Assembly: GCA_019242465.1 (NCBI GenBank)
Contig: JAFAVL010000252.1
Location: 1-5,481 of the forward strand
Origin: Chroococcidiopsidaceae cyanobacterium CP_BM_RX_35
GTDB lineage: Bacteria > Cyanobacteriota > Cyanobacteriia > Cyanobacteriales > Chroococcidiopsidaceae
DNA: 5,481 nt
Reading direction: 5' to 3'
Shown here in pieces: positions 1 to 5,481 of the stretch. How positions within the stretch are numbered: the stretch's first letter is position 1; each line of letters opens with the position of its first letter. The notes under the pieces were generated by a model. That model was not told the origin of the DNA. It saw nothing but the letters and a program-made list of their open reading frames with translations, and did not search any database. The position numbers and the translations under genes were made by a program.

Positions 1-434
1 GCAATTACTAGTAAACCTTTGAAAGCGCCGTCTTGGTCAAATAATTGAGCTGTACGGAGTCGCTCTCGTTCCCCAATCAGAGTTATGGTTTCGAGTTCCT
101 GTAAGCTACCTGTAGTTGTGTTGGTGATTTTGAAGTTAACTATGTCCTCACCATATTCCATTGCTTGCATAGTGGTTGTTTGGAAACGATCATCTGTAGT
201 TTTGACTTGCACCTGATGCTCAATGGTGGGAATGACATCAAAACTATGGCTCATAGAGGTACCATCTCTAAAAGTATAAGTATTGGTAATAATCCATTTA
301 TTGTCAACTGCCTCAAATTGTTGAGCAATTTGATAATGCCGAATTTCCTGAAGCTCCTCATTCAAAACTTTAACAGTCCCTTCCCACCTACCGACGTTTC
401 TACTCAATGCTTTGTAGTCTGATATGCTCAACAT
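1..434 (-). CDS. lipocalin-like (DUF3598-type) protein, 3' end missing
   Basis: A reading frame starts at the ATG complementary to 432-434 and stays open for 144 codons to the left edge, so the C-terminus lies outside the window. A Shine-Dalgarno-like AGAGG lies about 8 bases upstream of this ATG on the minus strand, which supports the start. The N-terminus reads MLSISDYKALSRNVGRWEGT. It is followed by alternating beta-strand-like segments (NKWIITNTYTFRDGTS near 49-64) and ends in RLRTAQLFDQDGAFKGLLVI. The early G-x-W motif, the strand-rich pattern and the RT-Q-F-x-x-x-G-x-F-x-G block fit the lipocalin-like DUF3598 family of cyanobacteria, distantly related in fold to the CpcS-type bilin lyases. 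No signal peptide or membrane segment is visible, so it is probably cytosolic. The ligand or substrate is unknown. The gene is very likely real; the family name is by eye and moderately sure. Confidence 0.75.
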   Translation of the reverse strand, partial: MLSISDYKALSRNVGRWEGTVKVLNEELQEIRHYQIAQQFEAVDNKWIITNTYTFRDGTSMSHSFDVIPTIEHQVQVKTTDDRFQTTTMQAMEYGEDIVNFKITNTTTGSLQELETITLIGERERLRTAQLFDQDGAFKGLLVI

Positions 435-473
435 ACGTTTTTCCTCTGAGATAGTTTTGTCTGGGTTTTGAAA

Positions 474-566
474 TTAACTCGATCTCGAACTGACCTCAAA
501 AAGCATGTTGCCTTTATCGTGGTTCACCTGATAAAGCAAAAACACTATGCCGTAAGGTAGATTCAT
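474..566 (-). CDS. possible 30-residue membrane peptide or gene fragment
   Basis: On the minus strand between ligA and the lipocalin-like gene, an ATG at 566-564 opens a 30-codon frame ending in TAA at 476-474. It starts MNLPYGIVFLLYQVNHDKG. The same frame is open further upstream without an ATG, reading through a hydrophobic run (ISYISGLILAFMNLPYGIVF) out of the ligA 3' end. The hydrophobic stretch followed by a charged tail resembles the end of a small membrane protein. There is no Shine-Dalgarno sequence before the ATG, and a hairpin (512-536) lies inside the frame. It may be chance, a leftover of a longer membrane protein, or a real small peptide. No family is recognised. Confidence 0.2.
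   Translation of the reverse strand: MNLPYGIVFLLYQVNHDKGNMLFEVSSRSS
512..536 (-). terminator. candidate terminator hairpin downstream of ligA
   Basis: CTTTATC (512-518) and GATAAAG (530-536) form a perfect 7-bp stem around an 11-base loop that can pair further (GGT with ACC). Read on the minus strand the hairpin lies about 90 bases past the ligA stop, and a short T run (503-499) follows about nine bases after it. This is a weak version of an intrinsic terminator. It could separate ligA from the lipocalin-like gene. The T run is short and set back, so it may instead be an RNA processing or regulatory hairpin. Confidence 0.3.
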
Positions 567-624
567 AAAAGCTAAAATCAAGCCACTAATGTAGGAAATA
601 GTGAGGCCAGTAGGATAGATTGGG

Positions 625-2737
<2,113 letters not shown>

Positions 2738-2760
2738 GTTGCAAGTCGCTCCATGTTGCA

Positions 2761-2775
2761 TAACAAGCCCTGTTA
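2761..2775. repeat. small inverted repeat in the ligA upstream region
   Basis: TAACA (2761-2765) and TGTTA (2771-2775) form a 5-bp perfect inverted repeat around AGCCC, about 58 bases upstream of the ligA start. Repeats this short are common by chance. It is listed because it lies in the likely ligA regulatory region close to the stronger repeat at 2711-2737. Confidence 0.2.
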
Positions 2776-2886
2776 AGGTAGGACGATGAGATGAAGACAA
2801 GGATGGAAAGCTTGCTGCATCAAGTTTATAGCACTTAGACCACTGTGTCATAATAGATAAAATACCATTATTGTTCTAAGAGTGCG

Positions 2887-3006
2887 ATGCCCATGACTGA
2901 GTTGCTTGAGCGTGCGATCGCCCAGTTAAAAACTCTACTATTCAACACCTACATTGATGCGGGTGGCAACTTCATTGACACCTTGATGATTGTCAACTAC
3001 TTGTAA
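2887..3006 (+). pseudogene. chimeric relic: antitoxin-like N-terminus joined to aldo/keto reductase fragment
   Basis: A short frame opens at ATG 2887 (in-frame second ATG at 2893) and stops at TAA 3004-3006. From the second Met, residues 1-15 (MTELLERAIAQLKTL) look like the start of small cyanobacterial antitoxins that begin M-x-x-L-L-E-x-A-I-x-x-L-K-x-L. Residues 17-30 (FNTYIDAGGNFIDT) closely match the conserved aldo/keto reductase block of type Y-x-x-x-G-G-N-F-I-D-T-A, normally found 40-60 residues into a roughly 320-residue enzyme. Neither family continues: no antitoxin body follows and no reductase catalytic region is present. The best reading is a fusion of two broken genes. It could still be translated as a short peptide. 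A HIP1 site lies within it at 2914-2921. Both family assignments are by eye. Confidence 0.5.
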
Positions 3007-3014
3007 CTGCTTAA

Positions 3015-3122
3015 CGGTACCGACGTCGCACGAATGTATTAAACGAGTTAGTTGCAAATGCAGTAGTCGGAGGTAGATTTCCATTTGGGACAGTTGAAGA
3101 TCTACTAGCACTCATATTGTAA
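3015..3122 (+). pseudogene. protein-like fragment without a start codon
   Basis: This frame is open from 3015 (just after an in-frame TAA) to TAA 3120-3122 and contains no ATG, GTG or TTG near its beginning. It reads RRTNVLNELVANAVVGGRF and then PFGTVEDLLALIL, which has the balanced hydrophobic and charged pattern of real protein ending at a natural C-terminus. It follows the chimeric relic in a different frame, so it may be the tail of another displaced gene. I do not recognise the family. With only 35 codons, chance cannot be excluded. Confidence 0.3.
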
Positions 3123-3269
3123 ACTAGGCTAACTTCTGGGAGCTTTAGCAAACAAAGACTTCAGCAGTTCTTTACGGCTTAACGACCAAAATTTCCCAAT
3201 GTTAAAAGTAAGCCAAATTACGCGTAGCGCTCACTCCAAGCTTCTTTGTATTTATAATTACCTTTCAGC
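3123..3269. other. non-coding stretch, nothing assigned
   Basis: No convincing gene is seen on either strand between the fragment ending at 3122 and the promoter at 3270. The stretch contains the 8-bp palindrome TACGCGTA (3219-3226) and a perfect TATAAT hexamer (3253-3258). The hexamer has no recognisable -35 partner at the right distance. Confidence 0.4.
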
Positions 3270-3299
3270 TTAACATTCATCTCTATCTACAAGTATAAG
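3270..3299 (+). promoter_or_regulatory. candidate sigma-70 type promoter for the ferredoxin stub and downstream gene
   Basis: TTAACA (3270-3275) matches five of six bases of the -35 consensus. TATAAG (3294-3299) matches five of six of the -10, with an 18-base spacer. Transcription would begin near 3306, giving a leader of roughly 90 bases to the ATG at 3396. The same transcript could continue into the 282-residue gene at 3549, because no terminator is visible between them. This is a sequence match only. Confidence 0.4.
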
Positions 3300-3395
3300 A
3301 GTAGGAAAGTTAATAAGAGTATCTTTTTTAACAGGGTTTGATGTTAATCAATATTCTTGAGAAAGCTGGTTAAAAAAAATTGAGGAGCAGACACT

Positions 3396-3506
3396 ATGAG
3401 GTACACAATTGTTACTGACACGTGCGAAGGCTTTGGCGATTGCATCGATGTCTGCCCCATTGCTTGCATTTACCCAGGTAAAGACAAGAACGCCAAAGAT
3501 ATATAG
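3396..3506 (+). pseudogene. truncated 4Fe-4S ferredoxin, N-terminal half only
   Basis: The 36-codon frame begins at an ATG preceded by TGAGGAG (3381-3387), a good Shine-Dalgarno at suitable spacing, and ends at TAG 3504-3506. It reads MRYTIVTDTCEGFGDC and continues with CPIACIYPGKDKNAK. Cysteines at 10, 16, 20 and 24 match the first cluster half of the small (about 75-residue) cyanobacterial ferredoxins that begin M-x-Y-T-I-V-T-D-x-C-E-G. Those proteins continue with a GTDWYWID-like segment and a second C-x2-C-x2-C-x3-C motif. Here the match stops after NAK and no frame downstream restores it. An electron carrier needs the missing half to complete its clusters, so this is most likely a pseudogene cut off when the next gene was placed behind it. 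The intact start signal and first half suggest a recent event. A retained small metal-binding peptide is possible but less likely. Confidence 0.75.
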
Positions 3507-3548
3507 CTGCTGCTTAGTATAAAACTTCGCGACAAGGAGAAAAATACC

Positions 3549-4397
3549 GTGTTAAAAAAGCTTGATATCATCATTAATAAAATGCCACCCTCTGAATTTA
3601 TTAAGGTGCCAACTAGTTCGAGAATGGCTACAACTTTCATTGCGAATCAGCCAGTTGCTTTAACAGCAAGTTGGCAATGGATTTTAGCAAAAATCAGTGA
3701 AGCTTTAATAGTGAGTGACAGCAAGGGAGTGTTCAAGCTATTGTTCTCAGATTTAGATTATGTAAAACTTAATTACAATGCTGTAGAGGATATACGTAGT
3801 TTGGTTAGACAATCAGTTGATGAAAATGCGCTCTCAACAACACAAGCTAAAATCGCTTTGCTTCGGGAATTTATGAGTGAATATTTAATTTATCCTCAAA
3901 CTACCCGGTCGCGGCTCAATCGGATAATCAACGAGGTAAATTTTATTATCGAAAACCTCAAAAGTTTAGAAGTTGTTGGAGTTGGAGCCTTTATGCTCGC
4001 TTCAGGTTTTCACCTAGCGCTGCTTCAAGAAAAGGCTTCATCAGATCGAACAGAATGGAGTCATGTCAAACATCTGGCAACTGAATATAGTCAATACGCT
4101 GCAAGTGTGACTCCTAGATTATTTAGGCTATCTGTTGGTCGAATTGATAAAGTGTGTCAATGCATCAAGTGGGAACCTGAATCTGAAGGAGCAGAAGGAA
4201 GCACAAAGTATGAATGTCGTTATTCTGACGGAAAAGACATTCACCTGTTTCAAGCAATCAGCCCAGATGCAGCAATTGAATGCAATAAACACCGCTTAGA
4301 AATGTTTCAAACTGTTGTAAATAGAGTCAATCAGACTGCTGCCCAACCAGTACGAACAGCCCTCAAGCAATGGCGAAACATGGCAACAAGTATTTGA
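3549..4397 (+). CDS. helical protein with delta-endotoxin domain I-like (Endotoxin_N-like) region
   Basis: This 282-residue protein starts at GTG 3549, supported by AAGGAGA (3534-3540) eight bases upstream. I cannot name it with certainty. It is predicted to be mostly helical. Residues about 78-115 (VEDIRSLVRQSVDENALS, then a helix ending in SEYLIYP) resemble helices 2-3 of Bt Cry toxin domain I. Residues 141-163 (VVGVGAFMLASGFHLALLQE) match in pattern the central alpha-5 block of type LLxxYAQAANLHLLLLRD. Residues 180-202 (YSQYAASVTPRLFRLSVGRI) correspond to the Y-x2-Y-to-GL block of helix 6. Domain I of Cry toxins inserts into membranes and forms pores. The receptor-binding domains II and III are absent. 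They are replaced by a roughly 75-residue tail with cysteines at 203, 205, 223 and 245, ending in a helix. There is no signal peptide, as in Cry proteins. A non-toxin helical bundle protein remains possible. The gene itself is well supported. Confidence 0.8.
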   Translation: MLKKLDIIINKMPPSEFIKVPTSSRMATTFIANQPVALTASWQWILAKISEALIVSDSKGVFKLLFSDLDYVKLNYNAVEDIRSLVRQSVDENALSTTQAKIALLREFMSEYLIYPQTTRSRLNRIINEVNFIIENLKSLEVVGVGAFMLASGFHLALLQEKASSDRTEWSHVKHLATEYSQYAASVTPRLFRLSVGRIDKVCQCIKWEPESEGAEGSTKYECRYSDGKDIHLFQAISPDAAIECNKHRLEMFQTVVNRVNQTAAQPVRTALKQWRNMATSI

Positions 4398-4438
4398 AAC
4401 ACTACCAACAAACCAAGGGAGCGTAACAAAAGAGTATT

Positions 4439-4516
4439 ATGTTTTCCTATTCTAGGCTGCTGCTCCTAGGGCAAATAACACTGTTTCTGGTTGTGTTGCA
4501 AAAACAGGAGCAGTAG
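4439..4516 (+). CDS. possible 25-residue hydrophobic micropeptide
   Basis: An ATG at 4439 opens a 25-codon frame ending in TAG 4514-4516. The peptide is MFSYSR followed by a hydrophobic run LLLLGQITLFLVVLQ and a polar tail KQEQ, which has the look of a single-pass membrane micropeptide. Only a weak AAGAG lies just upstream. The frame coincides almost exactly with a long hairpin (4457-4516), so the RNA fold and the peptide cannot be judged separately. Short hydrophobic peptides are typical of type I toxins and small membrane regulators, but nothing here shows such a role. It may be chance. Confidence 0.2.
   Translation: MFSYSRLLLLGQITLFLVVLQKQEQ
4457..4516 (+). repeat. long imperfect hairpin in the intergenic region
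   Basis: CTGCTGCTCCT (4457-4467) pairs with AGGAGCAGTAG (4506-4516) over 11 positions with one G:U pair. Inside the loop, AACAC (4477-4481) pairs with GTGTT (4493-4497), giving a nested two-tier structure. A competing short palindrome CTAGG/CCTAG (4452-4456 with 4465-4469) overlaps its left arm. No T run follows, so it is not a classic intrinsic terminator for the gene ending at 4397. It could be a structured RNA, a transcript-end stabiliser, or a small palindromic repeat element of the kind common between cyanobacterial genes. Confidence 0.5.
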
Positions 4517-4634
4517 GTGGTAGGGTGAGAGATTGTGGTCGGAAAGCTCTCCTCTCCATGTTCAAATCCAACTCCTTCAAGTGGCGACACTAAGAACCGG
4601 GCTAGGTAAAGAAGTAAAACACTATCTACGACTT

Positions 4635-4662
4635 TTGAATGTTTTATCAGTACTTGTATAAC
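4635..4662 (+). promoter_or_regulatory. candidate promoter of the DUF1830-NYN operon
   Basis: TTGAAT (4635-4640) matches four of six -35 bases. TATAAC (4657-4662) matches five of six -10 bases, with a 16-base spacer. A T at 4655 and G at 4656 precede the -10, giving a partial extended -10 context. Transcription would start near 4669, about 22 bases before the first ATG of the operon. The adjacent palindrome at 4672-4686 would then cover the first transcribed bases. Confidence 0.5.
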
Positions 4663-4671
4663 TCATACGTA

Positions 4672-4686
4672 AGTAAAACATTTACT
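4672..4686. promoter_or_regulatory. palindrome, possible operator at the operon start site
   Basis: AGTAAA (4672-4677) and TTTACT (4681-4686) are perfect 6-bp inverted halves around ACA. They lie between the predicted transcription start and the ATG at 4692. The core TAAAACA recurs at 4615-4621 in the same orientation and at 4640-4646 inverted, and the 9-base TAAAACATT occurs at 4674-4682 and inverted at 4638-4646. Repeated half-sites around a promoter are what a repressor or activator binding region looks like. The binder is unknown, and an AT-rich background raises the chance rate. Confidence 0.4.
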
Positions 4687-4691
4687 CAGAC

Positions 4692-5138
4692 ATGATCTTT
4701 AACGGCAGTATGTCAAGCTACTTCTCATCGACAATTGCCGATGACATTGTGATGACTCAAATTCTGGATAGCTTGCCTACTGACTGTGCTAGTCGAATTC
4801 TCTGTTGCTACATTAATGACGCTCACAGGATTAAGATTGCTCGCATAACAAATATTTCAAATTGGTACTTTGAGCGCGTTGTTTTTCCAGGAGAGAAGCT
4901 CTTGTTTGAAGCCCTACCAGAGGCTCAACTAGAAACTTATGTAACAAATTTTTCTACTGTTGCTCTAGTAGAGATTATTACTTGCGAGCACTTGGCTGTC
5001 AAAGATTCTCAAACTGATCAAAAGTGTATTGCTCAGTGGAGAGGAAATTTTGCGGATGAGCCAGATCAAAGCTTTAACATTGCAGAAAAATTCATTAACA
5101 AAGATAGTTTCTCTATTCACCTCCTCAAGGAGTCATAA
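4692..5138 (+). CDS. DUF1830 family protein with C-terminal extension
   Basis: The frame encodes up to 148 residues. Residues 21-103 carry the signature of the small cyanobacterial DUF1830 family: MTQILDSLP, then SRILCCYIN, IKIARITNISNWYFERVVFP and LLFEALPEAQLE. Family members usually begin at the MTQILD-like methionine, so the true start may be Met21 at 4752. ATG 4692 is given because it opens the longest frame and sits just after the promoter; neither start has a clear Shine-Dalgarno. DUF1830 proteins are normally about 70-100 residues. This one has about 45 extra residues (104-148), including WRGNFADEP. No membrane segment or signal peptide is seen, and the molecular function of the family is not known to me. 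Its TAA directly abuts the GTG of the NYN gene, indicating a shared operon. Confidence 0.85.
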   Translation: MIFNGSMSSYFSSTIADDIVMTQILDSLPTDCASRILCCYINDAHRIKIARITNISNWYFERVVFPGEKLLFEALPEAQLETYVTNFSTVALVEIITCEHLAVKDSQTDQKCIAQWRGNFADEPDQSFNIAEKFINKDSFSIHLLKES

Positions 5139-5481
5139 GTGGCAGATACTGCTTTCAAGAAAAAGATTTTAGGAAAAACAACTCAGAAGGCATCTCACCA
5201 AAGGTCAAGTTTTACAAATGACACGCTGCCAAGTGAAGCAATCAACCCACCTACTGAGCAAAACTGCATCCCCAATCAAGGTGATCGAGGTCGAGTTATT
5301 GTTTTCATTGATGGAGCGAATCTATTTTATGCAGCTTCACAACTCAGCATTGAGATTGACTATGTCAAACTACTGGATTACTTAACGGCTAGAGATTGCC
5401 TAGTCCACGTATTTTTCTACACAGGATATGATCCGACGAACGAGAAGCAGCATGGATTTCTTCAATGGATGCGTTGTAATG
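5139..5481 (+). CDS. NYN domain protein, LabA-like, 3' end missing
   Basis: The GTG start immediately follows the TAA of the DUF1830 gene. AAGGAG (5127-5132) lies six bases upstream, inside that gene's last codons, so the start is well supported and translational coupling is likely. The frame is open for 114 codons to the right edge. Residues 1-50 are a polar, lysine- and serine-rich, probably disordered leader. From residue 52 the NYN (PIN-like nuclease) fold begins: VIVFIDGANLFYAA with the predicted metal-binding Asp58 and Asn61, IEIDYVKLLDYL (71-82), then FFYTGYDPTNEKQHGFLQWM (92-111). These blocks match cyanobacterial LabA-type proteins. In Synechococcus, LabA acts in a circadian output pathway that depresses KaiC-controlled expression. 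The remaining acidic residues of the active site lie outside the window. Many cyanobacteria have several LabA paralogues, so a circadian role is not implied. Confidence 0.93.
   Translation, partial: MADTAFKKKILGKTTQKASHQRSSFTNDTLPSEAINPPTEQNCIPNQGDRGRVIVFIDGANLFYAASQLSIEIDYVKLLDYLTARDCLVHVFFYTGYDPTNEKQHGFLQWMRCN

Noticed and set aside
165..422. Forward-strand open frame of 85 codons
   Set aside because: It is the antisense of the lipocalin-like gene, whose minus-strand frame has a Shine-Dalgarno and protein-like sequence. The forward product has no recognisable features.
3219..3231. TACGCGTA palindrome followed by AGCGCT
   Set aside because: These short palindromes have no partner copies in the window and no clear relation to a promoter. 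I could not support a function.
3253..3258. Perfect TATAAT hexamer as a promoter
   Set aside because: The bases at the -35 distance (CTCACT) do not resemble TTGACA, and the TTAACA/TATAAG pair 40 bases downstream is a better candidate.
4520..4580. tRNA-like sequence containing GTTCAAATCC
   Set aside because: The bases flanking the T-loop-like TTCAAAT do not form a T stem, and no acceptor or anticodon arms can be built around it.
4524..4661. Forward frame reading LWSESSPLHVQIQLLQVATL and onward, 45 codons
   Set aside because: It has no ATG, overlaps the operon promoter, matches no family I know, and is likely a chance open frame.

Overview
The window looks like chromosomal DNA from a cyanobacterium, probably a filamentous or otherwise large-genome type. 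Four copies of the cyanobacterial HIP1 octamer GCGATCGC are present. Several proteins belong to families found largely in cyanobacteria: a DUF1830 protein, a LabA-type NYN protein and a DUF3598/lipocalin-like protein. The NAD-dependent DNA ligase is also cyanobacterial in character. No family identification here was checked against a database; all rest on reading motifs by eye.

Layout, left to right. Positions 1-434 (minus strand) hold the N-terminal 144 codons of a lipocalin-like protein that runs off the left edge. A short gap (435-624) contains a hairpin and a tiny hydrophobic reading frame. Positions 625-2703 (minus) carry a complete ligA. A perfect 9-bp inverted repeat sits just upstream of its start. 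Positions 2704-3395 contain no intact gene but do contain debris: a 37-39 codon frame (2887-3006) that reads like an antitoxin N-terminus joined to a piece of aldo/keto reductase, and a second protein-like fragment (3015-3122) without a start codon. A plausible promoter follows at 3270-3299. It leads into a half-length 4Fe-4S ferredoxin frame (3396-3506) that keeps a good Shine-Dalgarno sequence but stops before the second cluster motif.

Positions 3549-4397 (plus) encode a 282-residue, mostly helical protein with no assigned function. Its middle resembles the pore-forming helical domain I of Bt Cry delta-endotoxins. This is the most unusual gene in the window. A 294-bp gap after it (4398-4691) holds a long imperfect hairpin that coincides with a 25-codon hydrophobic frame, then a recognisable promoter and a perfect 6-bp palindrome. 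These lie directly before a two-gene unit: a DUF1830 protein (4692-5138) and a NYN/LabA-like protein (5139 to the right edge). The stop codon of the first gene abuts the GTG start of the second, and the second gene's ribosome binding site lies inside the first, so the two are probably translationally coupled.

How the genes relate: ligA is a housekeeping replication and repair gene and probably stands alone. The DUF1830-NYN pair is the only clear operon. The endotoxin-like gene and the ferredoxin stub may share a transcript, but nothing shows a functional link. The stretch 2880-3510 looks like a recombination or decay zone assembled from pieces of unrelated genes.
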